NCBI GenBank assembly: GCA_947467185.1
Contig: CANIHR010000002.1
Coordinates: 1-57,555 of the forward strand
Source: Bryobacterales bacterium
Lineage (GTDB): Bacteria > Acidobacteriota > Terriglobia > Bryobacterales > Bryobacteraceae
Reading direction: 5' to 3'
Length of the DNA stretch: 57,555 nt
The position numbers and the translations under genes were made by a program. The notes beneath the pieces are model-generated. The model did no database searches. It was not told where the DNA came from and saw nothing but the letters and a program-made list of their open reading frames with translations. Every line of letters starts with the position of its first letter. Position 1 is the first letter of the stretch. Shown one piece after another: positions 27,512 through 38,450 of the stretch.

Positions 27512-30052
27512 ATGAGATTCACTTCCCTGCTTCTGCTGGCGGCACCCTTGGTGGCGGCCCCTGTGCCTGCGCCGGTGCGGGCTTTCGTGGAGAAGCAATG
27601 CGTCGGTTGCCATAACGCGAACGTGACGCAGGGGAAGCTGGATCTGACGGCTCTGGCGTTTGAGCCGGGGCGCGCCGAGAACTTCGCTGTCTGGACGAAG
27701 ATTCATGACCGCGTCCGCGATAACGAAATGCCGCCGGCGGTGCCGCCGAGTCTGACGAAGGCTGCGCGAGAGGGTTTTCTGGCCAGCCTGGCGGCACCAC
27801 TGATTGCGGCGGATAAGGCGAGATACGCCGCGTCGGGACGGGCCGTGATCCGCCGGATGAATCGGCAGGAGTACGAGAATACGCTGCGGGATCTTCTGGG
27901 CGCTCCGTGGCTACAGGTGCAGGAGATGCTGCCGGAAGACGGCATCGCCAACAAGTACAACAAGGTCGGCGAGGCTCTGGATGTTTCGCATGTCCACGTG
28001 AATCAGTACCTGGCGGCGACGGACTATGCGCTGCGCGAGGTGCTGCCGACAACGCTGACGAAGCCCGCGCCGGTGACCACGCGCTACTACTCGCGGGACC
28101 AGAATTCGTTCTTCGGGCAGATCCGGTTTCCGAAGTCGAACGAGCGTGATGCGTACCCGGTGATTGGCAGCAAGGCGGATCTGGAAACGCTGCATGCGAC
28201 GGGACGGAGAAAGCCGGGGGATCCGAAATCGCCTACCCGCGAGATTGAGGGGATTGCGGTCATCTGCAGCAGCTATGAACCGATTGAGCTGCACTTCAAT
28301 AAGTTCAAGGCTCCGGTGGCCGGGCGATACAAGCTGCGGCTCAATGCACACTCGGTGTGGGTGGGGCCCGAGAAGAGTGAGAAATGGTGGCGGCCGGACC
28401 CCGAGAACATCTCGGAGGGCCGCACGCAGGAGCCGATCACGCTGTATTCTGAACTGCCCCCGCGACAGCAGCGTTTGCTCGGTACGTTCGACGTGCGCCC
28501 CGAAGCCACGGTCAGTGAGATCGAAGTCTACCTGCTGAAGGGCGAGACGATCCGCGTGGATGCGGCGCGGTTCTTCCGGTCGCGGCCGGTGGCGGGTGGG
28601 TGGCGAAATCCGCTGGCAACGAAGGATGGTCAGCCGGGCGTGTCGTTCCGGTGGATGGAAGCGGAGGGGCCGCTGGTGGAACAGTGGCCGGTCGCGGGGC
28701 AGAAGTTGCTCTTCGGCGACCTGCCGTTCTCGGTCAGCGATAAGGGTGTTGCGGCGTTTGAATCGAAGGCTACGGCGGCGGATAGTCGGCGCTTGCTGGC
28801 GGCGTTTTTGAAGCGGGCGTATCGGCGTCCGGTGCCGGAAGGCGAAACAGAGCGGTTCGGAAAACTGGCGGACAAAGCGCTGGCGGCGGGGTATTCGTTC
28901 ACGGACGCGATGCTCTCGGCGTACTCGGCGGTGCTGGTGTCTCCCGCGTTTGTTGCGCTGGACGCGAAGCCGGGGCGGCTGGATAGTTATGCGCTGGCCT
29001 CGCGGCTGTCGTACTTCCTGTGGAACACGGAGCCGGACGCAGAACTGCGGCAACTGGCGGAGCGGAATCAACTGCAGGACCCTGCCGTGCTGCGGGCGCA
29101 GACGAAACGCCTCCTGGGGGATGCGCGAGCGGAACGGTTCGTCAAAGCGTTCCTCGATTACTGGCTGGACCTGCGGAAACTGAACAATACATCGCCAGAT
29201 GAATCGCTGTATCCGGACTACTATCTGGACGATTACCTGGTGGAGTCGGCGGGCAATGAGACGCGGGCGTTCTTCACGGAGATGCTGCGGAAGAATCTGC
29301 CGGCGCGGAATATCGCGGCGTCGGATTTCGCCATGCTGAACGAGAAACTGGCGGAACTGTACGGCATTCCTGGGGTGAAGGGGTCGGCGATTCGGGCGGT
29401 GCCACTGCCTGCCGATTCGGTGCGCGGCGGGCTGATGACCCAGGCCAGCATTCTGAAGGTGACGGCGAATGGGACGACCACTTCGCCGGTACTGCGGGGT
29501 GTCTGGATTTCCGAGCGAATTCTGGGGCGCACGGTACCGCCTCCTCCGAGCGGAGTGCCGCCACTGGAGCCGGATACTCGGGGTGCGAAGACAATTCGCG
29601 AGCAACTGGCGCAGCACCGCAGCCAGGCGTTCTGCAATTCCTGCCATGCGCGAATTGATCCGGCGGGGTTTGCGCTGGAGAGCTTCGATGTGGCTGGTGG
29701 CCTGCGCGAGAAGTATCGGGCGATGGGGGAGGGAAAAGCGGCGGAGGGTGTGGGCAAGAACGGGAATCTGTTCCGCTTCCACTACGCCCTGCCGGTGGAC
29801 CCTTCCGCAACCCTGCCCGATGGTCGTTCATTCGCAGATGTCCGGGAGCTGAAGAAGCTGCTGCTGGCCGATGAACGGCAACTGGCGCGGAATCTGACGA
29901 CCCAACTGGTGACCTATTCGACGGGGTCTCCGGTGCGGTTTGGCGATCGTCCGCGTCTGGAAGCGATTCTGGATCAGGCGAAGGCCAGCCAGTACGGGAC
30001 GGTCTCGCTGATCGACGCCATCATTCAGAGTGAGCTTTTCCGCTCAAAATGA
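27512..30052 (+). CDS. Exported DUF1587/DUF1592/DUF1588/DUF1585 protein with c-type haem sites
   Basis: 846 residues with a signal peptide (RFTSLLLLAAPLVAA). A c-type haem site C30-V-G-C33-H34 (PSCyt1 type) comes first. The known domain order of this family follows: RRMNRQEYENTLRDLLG (DUF1587), LKRAYRRPVPEGE, SRLSYFLWNTEPDAELRQLA (DUF1592), a second CxxCH at 708-712 in the conserved SCHARIDPAGFALESFD (DUF1588), and a C-terminal DUF1585 stretch. These large proteins of Planctomycetes, Verrucomicrobia and Acidobacteria are of unknown function. They pair with DUF1552 proteins, as here (33 bases downstream), suggesting a periplasmic redox pair. Confidence 0.92.
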   Translation: MRFTSLLLLAAPLVAAPVPAPVRAFVEKQCVGCHNANVTQGKLDLTALAFEPGRAENFAVWTKIHDRVRDNEMPPAVPPSLTKAAREGFLASLAAPLIAADKARYAASGRAVIRRMNRQEYENTLRDLLGAPWLQVQEMLPEDGIANKYNKVGEALDVSHVHVNQYLAATDYALREVLPTTLTKPAPVTTRYYSRDQNSFFGQIRFPKSNERDAYPVIGSKADLETLHATGRRKPGDPKSPTREIEGIAVICSSYEPIELHFNKFKAPVAGRYKLRLNAHSVWVGPEKSEKWWRPDPENISEGRTQEPITLYSELPPRQQRLLGTFDVRPEATVSEIEVYLLKGETIRVDAARFFRSRPVAGGWRNPLATKDGQPGVSFRWMEAEGPLVEQWPVAGQKLLFGDLPFSVSDKGVAAFESKATAADSRRLLAAFLKRAYRRPVPEGETERFGKLADKALAAGYSFTDAMLSAYSAVLVSPAFVALDAKPGRLDSYALASRLSYFLWNTEPDAELRQLAERNQLQDPAVLRAQTKRLLGDARAERFVKAFLDYWLDLRKLNNTSPDESLYPDYYLDDYLVESAGNETRAFFTEMLRKNLPARNIAASDFAMLNEKLAELYGIPGVKGSAIRAVPLPADSVRGGLMTQASILKVTANGTTTSPVLRGVWISERILGRTVPPPPSGVPPLEPDTRGAKTIREQLAQHRSQAFCNSCHARIDPAGFALESFDVAGGLREKYRAMGEGKAAEGVGKNGNLFRFHYALPVDPSATLPDGRSFADVRELKKLLLADERQLARNLTTQLVTYSTGSPVRFGDRPRLEAILDQAKASQYGTVSLIDAIIQSELFRSK

Positions 30053-30085
30053 TGTACAAAAGATAAGTAAGAGGAGCCACGGTCC

Positions 30086-31396
30086 ATGGCGTCAGTGATT
30101 ACGAAACAGAACCTGCATCGGCGCCATTTTTTGCGTGGTGCAGGTGTGGCGCTTGCGCTGCCGCTGCTGGACGCGATGACTCCAGCGCTGGCTCGCGCCG
30201 CCACCACTCCGGTTCCCCGCCGTTTCTTCGGCATCTGCAATAACCTGGGCCTGCTGCCTGACCTGTTCTTCCCGGCTGCAGATTCGGCAGGTGCGGGATA
30301 CAAGGCCTCCACTTACCTGGAGCATCTGGCTGAGTTCCGCAATGACTTCACAGTATTTTCGGGCGTGTCGCATCCCGATGTTGACGCCGGTCATCCGGCT
30401 GATAACTGCTTCCTGACCGCCGCGCCGCACCCCAGCAGCGGTGGTTTCCGCAATACGATTTCGCTCGATCAGTACGCGGCGGAGCGCCTGGGTAACCAGA
30501 CCCGCTTCCCTTCTCTGACGCTGGGCGTGAACGTGCAGCAGGGTCAGCGCAGCCTTTCCTGGACGCGCGGCGGCGTGCTGATTCCGTCGGAAGAGAAGGC
30601 CGCCACCGTCTTTAAGCGTATGTTCATCACTGGCACGCCGGATGAGATTCAGGCGCAGATGCGGCGGCTGTCGCTGGGCCAGAGCATCATGGACACGGTG
30701 GCGGACCAGACGAAGAGTCTGGAGCGGAAAGTGGGCGCGGCGGATAAAGCGCGTTTGGATCAATATCTGACGGGCGTGCGCGATCTGGAAGGCCGGCTCG
30801 CGTCGGCGTCCGAATGGGAACAGAAGCCGAAGCCGGTCGTGCAGGACGCCGTGCCGGTGGACCCGACCGATCCCCGCCTGTACATGGAAAAAGTGCGTCT
30901 GATGTACGACATGGCGCGACTGGCTTTTGAAACGGACTCGACGCGCTTCGTGGCGCTGCTGCTGGATAGCGTGAATTCGCCCGCGATCACGGTGGATAAC
31001 CAGCCGACCGACGACGGATATCACAATCTTTCGCACCACGGGAAGAAGCCCGAGAAGCTGAGTCAACTGGAGATGATCGACCGCGGGCACATGAAGCTGC
31101 TGGCCAAGCTGTTCGGCGATTTGAAGGCGCGCAGCGAAGGTGGCGAGACGCTGCTGGACCGGACCATGATCCTCTATGGCAGCAACATGGGCAACGCGAA
31201 CACACACACCACGACCAATCTGCCGGCGCTATTCGCAGGTGGCGGCTTCCGCCATGGCCAGCACCTGGCGTTCGACCGCGAATGGAATTATCCGCTGACG
31301 AACGTGTTCCTCTCGGTGCTGCACCGCCTGGGAATTGAAGACGATCACTTCGCTTCTGCGAAGGCGTCTATGCGCGGCCTGGAAATGAAAGCGTAA
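30086..31396 (+). CDS. DUF1552 family protein with Tat signal
   Basis: 436 residues. The start has a twin-arginine motif ([18 protein letters not shown]), so it is likely exported folded, perhaps with a cofactor. It matches DUF1552: [57 protein letters not shown] and a C-terminal [26 protein letters not shown]. The fold resembles the DUF1501 and alkaline-phosphatase-like families, but the chemistry is unknown. An AGAGGAG site lies 10 bases before the ATG. The pair with the preceding DUF1592 gene is conserved in related phyla. Confidence 0.92.
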   Translation: MASVITKQNLHRRHFLRGAGVALALPLLDAMTPALARAATTPVPRRFFGICNNLGLLPDLFFPAADSAGAGYKASTYLEHLAEFRNDFTVFSGVSHPDVDAGHPADNCFLTAAPHPSSGGFRNTISLDQYAAERLGNQTRFPSLTLGVNVQQGQRSLSWTRGGVLIPSEEKAATVFKRMFITGTPDEIQAQMRRLSLGQSIMDTVADQTKSLERKVGAADKARLDQYLTGVRDLEGRLASASEWEQKPKPVVQDAVPVDPTDPRLYMEKVRLMYDMARLAFETDSTRFVALLLDSVNSPAITVDNQPTDDGYHNLSHHGKKPEKLSQLEMIDRGHMKLLAKLFGDLKARSEGGETLLDRTMILYGSNMGNANTHTTTNLPALFAGGGFRHGQHLAFDREWNYPLTNVFLSVLHRLGIEDDHFASAKASMRGLEMKA

Positions 31397-31399
31397 GCG

Positions 31400-33655
<2,256 letters not shown>

Positions 33656-33735
33656 GTGGATCTCCCTGGTGCGTCGCGAAAGACCGCGACACTTCCAAGT
33701 ATCCCCTCCACCCGCTTCTGAACGGCCGAACGGTT

Positions 33736-33867
33736 CTAGTTCTGAACGGGCTCGTCGCCTGCGCCGTCGAGGTTTTCGACCGTCGTTTCACTGACACCGG
33801 TCAGATTCTGGACCGGCTCGTCGCCTGCGCCGGGGTTGTCATCGGGACGTTCCATCTGAGGACTCAT
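33736..33867 (-). CDS. Hypothetical 43-residue acidic protein with internal repeat
   Basis: A short frame on the minus strand starts 24 bases after the TPR kinase stop and fills the gap before maeB. It encodes 43 residues beginning [11 protein letters not shown] and contains GAGDEPVQN twice: once in the middle and once as the exact C-terminus. The composition is strongly acidic with no hydrophobic segment, so it would be a disordered cytosolic peptide. A weak AAAGG lies about 12 bases before the ATG. Either it is cotranscribed with the kinase, possibly as a partner, or the frame is chance. The repeat argues mildly for a real peptide. Confidence 0.45.
   Translation of the reverse strand: MSPQMERPDDNPGAGDEPVQNLTGVSETTVENLDGAGDEPVQN
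33749..33831. repeat. Direct repeat, 17 bases, 66 bases apart
   Basis: GGCTCGTCGCCTGCGCC occurs at 33749-33765 and 33815-33831. The period of 66 bases equals 22 codons, so the repeat stays in frame within the 43-residue ORF and produces its duplicated GAGDEPVQN motif. Confidence 0.8.
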
Positions 33868-33891
33868 ACGCGAATTGTACCTTTCAGAAAT

Positions 33892-36414
33892 CTACTGCTG
33901 GTTCGGATTGGGGAACCGGAATCGCGGGTCTTCGCGAAGCTTGCTGAAGTCGGGACTTCGCCGAATCATGTCCGCCGGATAGCCGCGTTTCAGGGCGCGG
34001 ATTACCAGGGGCAAAGCCAGTTCTCGCTGACCAAGTATCTCATAACCTTCGGCCACCCGGCCTAATACATTGGGGTTATCAGGATCGAGCGCGATGGCCT
34101 GCCGGAGCAGCGGCTGACTCTTTTTTCCATCGTTCAGACTGGCGTAATAACTGCCCAGGCGTGCCAGTAATTCTGCGTCGGTTGGCGTTACTTTCCGGAC
34201 AGCTTCGGCCAACTCGACTGCCTTCTGATAGGCGGGCATGGCGCGTCCCATGCCACCACTCCCCCAATGCCAGGCGGATGCGAGATTCGCCCAGGTCAGA
34301 TAGTTGGAAGGGTTGATTGTGACCGCCTTCTCATACGCCGTCGCAGCCTGTTCGAAGTCCCCCTGGCGCTCATACAAACTGCCGAGCGCGACTAGTGTCG
34401 CATAGTTGTCGGGCGCGAATTGCAGGGCCTTTTCGTACGCCTCGCGGGCCTCGGGCAACTGACCCTGACGGGCGCGGACCACTCCCAGATTGCTCCATAC
34501 GCGGGGATTATCGGGCGTGATTTCGAGCGCTCGCTTGAGCTGCTCCGCAGCCTGATCCACCTTGCCTGCGCTCAGGTAGTGCAGGCCGAGAGAATTCGTG
34601 TTCCGCCAATCGTTCGGACTCAGATCCACGGCCTTTTGCAGGGACTCTTCAGCTTCAGCGGTGCGGCCATCGGTGTCATACAGTTGGCCGAGTTCGCGAT
34701 ACAAGTCGGCATTGCGGGGGTCAAGCTGGCGGCCGCGGCCGAAGTTCTGCACGCCGAGATTTCGTTGCCCGGTACCAGTGTGGATCTTGCCCAGAACGAC
34801 ATAGACTGGCGCCAGATCTTTGTCGAGAGCGAGAGCCTTTTCGGCGTTCGCGAGCGCGGCGTCGCGGTACTTCGCTTCCGTCGTGCGGCGGAACTCCTCC
34901 CACTGCGCGTCGGCCAGTTCGGCCCAGGCGAGGGCGAATTTCGGGTCCCTTTGAATAGTTTGTTCATAGAGCCCGATGGCCTTCGCTACGTTGCCGGACT
35001 GGTCGCGGCGCAGCAGCAGAGCGTGGGCCTCCTGATAGCTCTGGTTGGCACCAGCGGAGGGTCCGCCACGCATCGTCCAAAAATATGCGGCCAGCCCCAC
35101 TACGACCACAGCACCTGCCACCCATGGCATCCGCGACCGGGGTTTCGCCACAGACTCTGCTGTTGCGTGGAAAGCCGTGAGTGCCTGCAACATGCCTTCG
35201 GGGCCGACAAACCGACCCTCCGACCGGCCCGCAGTGGCACGTTCCACAATCTCCAACAAGGCACCCGGCAGGCCAGGCTTCACCTCACGCAGTGGCTTGT
35301 AAGTACCACTGATTGCCGCCGCCCGGATCTCTCCCAGCGAGCCACCGGCGGGGAACAGGCCACTCAACAGGAAATAGAGCAGAGCGCCCAGTGCATAGAT
35401 ATCCGATGCTGGCGAAGGCGCTTTGCCGAGAAACAATTCCGGAGCCATATACGCGGGGGTTCCACCTGCTTCACGGCCAATACCCGACTCGTGACTCAGA
35501 CCGAAATCCATCAGCAGAATGCGCCCGGTCTTTGCCTCACGGATCACATTCTCGGCTTTAATGTCGCGGTGCAGCATACCTGCCGCATGCACTGCCACCA
35601 TTGCCTTGCAGACTTCAGCCACGACAGCGGCCGCTTCGCGAGGTGGCAGTGGACCGCTCCGCCTCACGATGGCGGAAAGCGTTGCGCCCTCCACGAACTC
35701 ACTCCAGAATCCGACGCGTCCGTCATGCGTTTCCACGCCGTAAACCGGGACGATATTCGGGTGTCGCACACGCGCCATCATGCGGGCCTCATGCAGTGCC
35801 GCCGCCTGATCCACTTCGGTGGAATCGCTGCCCGTTCGGAGCAGCTTGAGGGCGACATCGCGCAGCAGTTGCGTGTCCCACGCGCGATAGACCGAGCCAA
35901 AGCCACCGCCTCCCACGGGTCGCAGATCGTGGAACGGGCCCCACTCGCGCGGATGCCACAACTCCTCGCCGCGACTGATCGCGTCGAGGGTCTCCCGATC
36001 CATCACGACAGTCTCGTCCGTCTGAGCACCTGCCGCGGCCATGCGCAGACGCGAGAGCGTATCGAGACGTCCCCGAATCACCGCGATTCGCCCGGCAACC
36101 GCAGGCGTTTGTCCATGCAGGATCTGGTTCGTCGCATCGACCACGTCGCCGGACCTGATACCAGTCCCGCGAGTCACCATCCGCGACAGAATCGAAGCAG
36201 CGTGCTGCCGGTGGACCTCCGCCAGCGGAACGCAAAACTCAATTGCGGCAACAACCAGTGATCGGTCTTCCGGCGAGAGTGTGGTCAGAGCCTCTTCGTA
36301 ATCCGCCCGTCCGGCCGCATCAGTGGCGGTGACCAGGCGCGATGCCAAAGCCCCGCCCTGGACACGTGCCTCGACGCTCGAACGAAAAGATGCGTAGTCC
36401 GGGTATGAGGTCAC
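33892..36414 (-). CDS. Membrane-anchored Ser/Thr protein kinase with TPR C-terminus
   Basis: 840 residues. A 150-residue helical N-terminus precedes a PknB-type kinase (about 161-415) with the glycine loop VGGGGFGSVYRAW, K190, H282-R-D284-I-K-A-E-N and D303-F-G305, plus the TPAYMAPELF activation segment. One transmembrane helix (about 430-447) follows. The remaining 390 residues are roughly ten TPR repeats ((ALA)WAELADAQW, AEESLQKAVDLSPNDW, AREAYEKALQFAPDN). The kinase would be cytosolic and the TPR array outside the membrane, a design suited to sensing envelope proteins. It is followed by the 43-residue ORF and preceded 29 bases away by the aminotransferase stop. Confidence 0.92.
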   Translation of the reverse strand: MTSYPDYASFRSSVEARVQGGALASRLVTATDAAGRADYEEALTTLSPEDRSLVVAAIEFCVPLAEVHRQHAASILSRMVTRGTGIRSGDVVDATNQILHGQTPAVAGRIAVIRGRLDTLSRLRMAAAGAQTDETVVMDRETLDAISRGEELWHPREWGPFHDLRPVGGGGFGSVYRAWDTQLLRDVALKLLRTGSDSTEVDQAAALHEARMMARVRHPNIVPVYGVETHDGRVGFWSEFVEGATLSAIVRRSGPLPPREAAAVVAEVCKAMVAVHAAGMLHRDIKAENVIREAKTGRILLMDFGLSHESGIGREAGGTPAYMAPELFLGKAPSPASDIYALGALLYFLLSGLFPAGGSLGEIRAAAISGTYKPLREVKPGLPGALLEIVERATAGRSEGRFVGPEGMLQALTAFHATAESVAKPRSRMPWVAGAVVVVGLAAYFWTMRGGPSAGANQSYQEAHALLLRRDQSGNVAKAIGLYEQTIQRDPKFALAWAELADAQWEEFRRTTEAKYRDAALANAEKALALDKDLAPVYVVLGKIHTGTGQRNLGVQNFGRGRQLDPRNADLYRELGQLYDTDGRTAEAEESLQKAVDLSPNDWRNTNSLGLHYLSAGKVDQAAEQLKRALEITPDNPRVWSNLGVVRARQGQLPEAREAYEKALQFAPDNYATLVALGSLYERQGDFEQAATAYEKAVTINPSNYLTWANLASAWHWGSGGMGRAMPAYQKAVELAEAVRKVTPTDAELLARLGSYYASLNDGKKSQPLLRQAIALDPDNPNVLGRVAEGYEILGQRELALPLVIRALKRGYPADMIRRSPDFSKLREDPRFRFPNPNQQ

Positions 36415-36443
36415 GCGAGTTTCATCTTAACAACGAAACAGCG

Positions 36444-37688
36444 TCAGAGCAGCTTCAGTTCCTGCTCCACTGCTGCCGCGAACGTGTCGACCTCGGCCAC
36501 CGTCGTATAGACGCTCGGGGTGATGCGGATGCCCGTATACTCCGCGTGGGCGACTGCGACCGAGTAAATCGCGTGCTTCGCCTGCAGGGCGGCCACCAGC
36601 TTATGCGCGTCGGCGTCTTTCAGGCCCAGCATGCCGATTCCGCAGGACATCGACGGATCCGGGTTGTGCAGGATCCGGCAGCGGGGATTCTTCGCCAACT
36701 GGTTGGCCCAGCGGTCCTTCAGATATCGCAGGCGTGCGGCCTTGCGTTCGATACCGATGTTCTGGTTGAAAGTGAGCGCCTCGCAGATGGCGTCAAAATT
36801 GGCAGCCGGGTGCGTTCCCACTTCCTCGAACTTGCGGATGTTGTCGTCCTGCCGCTCGGCCGACGCCATCATGGCCCAGGTTTCTTTAATGCGCGACTTG
36901 CGAACGTAGAGGAACCCAGTTCCGATGGGCGCAAAGGTCCACTTGTGCAGGCTCACGCCGTAGTAATCGCAGTTCAGGTCAGAGATCTTGTACGGGAACT
37001 GGTTGAAGGCGTGTGCGCCGTCCACAATCACCGGGATGCCGCGTTCATGCGCCATGTCGCAGATACGCCGGACCGGGAAGATCTGGCCCGTCCGGTTGGT
37101 GATGTGGCAGAGCAGGATCAGCTTCGTTTCCGGAGTAATAGCCTTTTCGAACCGGGTGTACAGGTCATCCATGCTGACCACCGGCACAGGAAAGGAAATC
37201 TCCTTCAACTTGATCCCGTCGCGGCGGACGCGCTGGCGAAACGTGGTGAGCATGCGGGGATAGTCCTGGTTCGTCGTCAGGACTTCGTCGCCGGGCTTCA
37301 GTGTCACGCCCAACTGCGCGATTTCCAGCGCTTCGCTCGAATTCCGGGTTATGGCGATCTCTTCCGGGTCGCAGCCGGCGGCCTCGGCGATCATACGGCG
37401 GGCACGCTCGATCTTCGGGTCCAGCTGCATCACCATCGTGTGATACGGACCCATGTTGGTGAAGTCGAGATAACGCTTCATCGCCTCCTGAACAGTGCGG
37501 GGCGCGGGGCTCGCGTACCCGTTGTTCATGTTGATCACGGTGCGGTCCGTGGTGAACTCGTTCCGGATCGCCATCCAGAAGTCCTCGTCTGTAGCGAGTT
37601 CTTCGGAAGTTTTGCCTTTGGTAGCGGCGAATGCCAGTTGGGCGGCGAGGGTGCTAGTGGTGGCCTGAAAAAAGCTGCGGCGATTCAT
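36444..37688 (-). CDS. Exported class V aminotransferase-like PLP enzyme
   Basis: 414 residues from ATG 37688. The start MNRRSFFQATTS is a twin-arginine-type signal. Class V fold features: NSSEALEIAQLG, V222-D223-G-A-H (PLP pyridine-binding aspartate) and the Schiff-base lysine K249 in SLHKWTF. This resembles isopenicillin N epimerase and cysteine desulfurase-like proteins, and the substrate is unknown. Tat export would allow a PLP-loaded enzyme outside the cytosol, which is unusual. I rejected an upstream start at 37718, which only adds ten residues before the RR motif. Confidence 0.88.
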   Translation of the reverse strand: MNRRSFFQATTSTLAAQLAFAATKGKTSEELATDEDFWMAIRNEFTTDRTVINMNNGYASPAPRTVQEAMKRYLDFTNMGPYHTMVMQLDPKIERARRMIAEAAGCDPEEIAITRNSSEALEIAQLGVTLKPGDEVLTTNQDYPRMLTTFRQRVRRDGIKLKEISFPVPVVSMDDLYTRFEKAITPETKLILLCHITNRTGQIFPVRRICDMAHERGIPVIVDGAHAFNQFPYKISDLNCDYYGVSLHKWTFAPIGTGFLYVRKSRIKETWAMMASAERQDDNIRKFEEVGTHPAANFDAICEALTFNQNIGIERKAARLRYLKDRWANQLAKNPRCRILHNPDPSMSCGIGMLGLKDADAHKLVAALQAKHAIYSVAVAHAEYTGIRITPSVYTTVAEVDTFAAAVEQELKLL

Positions 37689-37778
37689 AATGCGGACTCC
37701 GGCGGTGTCAGTTTGCAAAGGGGTATTGCGGAGACAGACGGGGAACTCGCGGCGCAGCGGGGCGACCCTGTGATTCTA

Positions 37779-38390
37779 TCAGCGTTTTGTGCGAATCGTA
37801 ATCGTTTTGATGACCACCGGCGTTTTCGGGCGCTCGCCTTCCACCGGAACAGTAGAAATCGCCACCGCGACGTTGAAGCCGTCCAGCACCTGACCGAAGA
37901 TCGTGTGCCGCCCGTTGAGGTGCGTCGCGCGGCCCGTTGTGATGAAGAACTGGCAGGACCCGGTATTCGGACGTCCCGTGTTCGCCATCGCGAGCGACCC
38001 TGGGTTGTCGAAAGTGACCTTCGTCCCGATCTCGTCCGGAATCAGGGGAATGCCGCAATCCCCTGCGCCGCTGCCTTTTACGTCGCCGGTCTGGATCATG
38101 AAGCCTTTAATGACACGGTGGAAGATCAGGCCGTCGTAGTAGTTTCGGCGCACCTGCTTGCCCTTCGTATCTTTGGTGATCTTGTTGCCCTGGGCCAGAT
38201 CGACGAAGTTCTTCACGGTGATGGGGGCCAGGTCGTCGTAGAGCAGCGCAATCATGCGGCCCACTGAGGTGTCGATGATGGCGTAGAGTCCGGGGGTGTC
38301 GGGAAGCTCCACCTCATTCGGGGCGGTGGTCTGGCCGAAGCAGAGGGTGGCGGCAGCGGCCAGCGTCAGAAGATATTTGCGGAAGCCCAC
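37779..38390 (-). CDS. Exported cyclophilin-type peptidylprolyl isomerase
   Basis: 203 residues. A signal peptide (RKYLLTLAAAATLCFGQ) precedes a cyclophilin domain with hallmark blocks: YYDGLIFHRVIKGFMIQTGD (catalytic arginine after FH), GSLAMANTGRPNTGSCQFFITTG and HLNGRHTIFGQV. It would assist folding of exported proteins. The cysteine after the signal cleavage region could allow lipid attachment, but the lipobox is weak. It diverges from the TonB receptor gene across 60 bases. Confidence 0.92.
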   Translation of the reverse strand: MGFRKYLLTLAAAATLCFGQTTAPNEVELPDTPGLYAIIDTSVGRMIALLYDDLAPITVKNFVDLAQGNKITKDTKGKQVRRNYYDGLIFHRVIKGFMIQTGDVKGSGAGDCGIPLIPDEIGTKVTFDNPGSLAMANTGRPNTGSCQFFITTGRATHLNGRHTIFGQVLDGFNVAVAISTVPVEGERPKTPVVIKTITIRTKR

Positions 38391-38450
38391 AGGGTGATTT
38401 TATGACGGTTCGGTTTCAGTGCTTGTTACCCTGACGATTAAGTCCCTCTC

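Noticed and set aside
27911-29782. Open frame of about 620 codons on the minus strand
   Set aside because: It is antisense to the DUF1592 gene with Arg/His/Gln-rich sequence typical of shadow frames.
34420-36261. Open frame of about 610 codons on the plus strand
   Set aside because: It lies opposite the TPR kinase, whose motifs are unambiguous; no recognisable domain is present.
36342-38267. Open frame of about 640 codons on the plus strand
   Set aside because: It spans two well-supported minus-strand genes (aminotransferase and cyclophilin) and encodes no motif.
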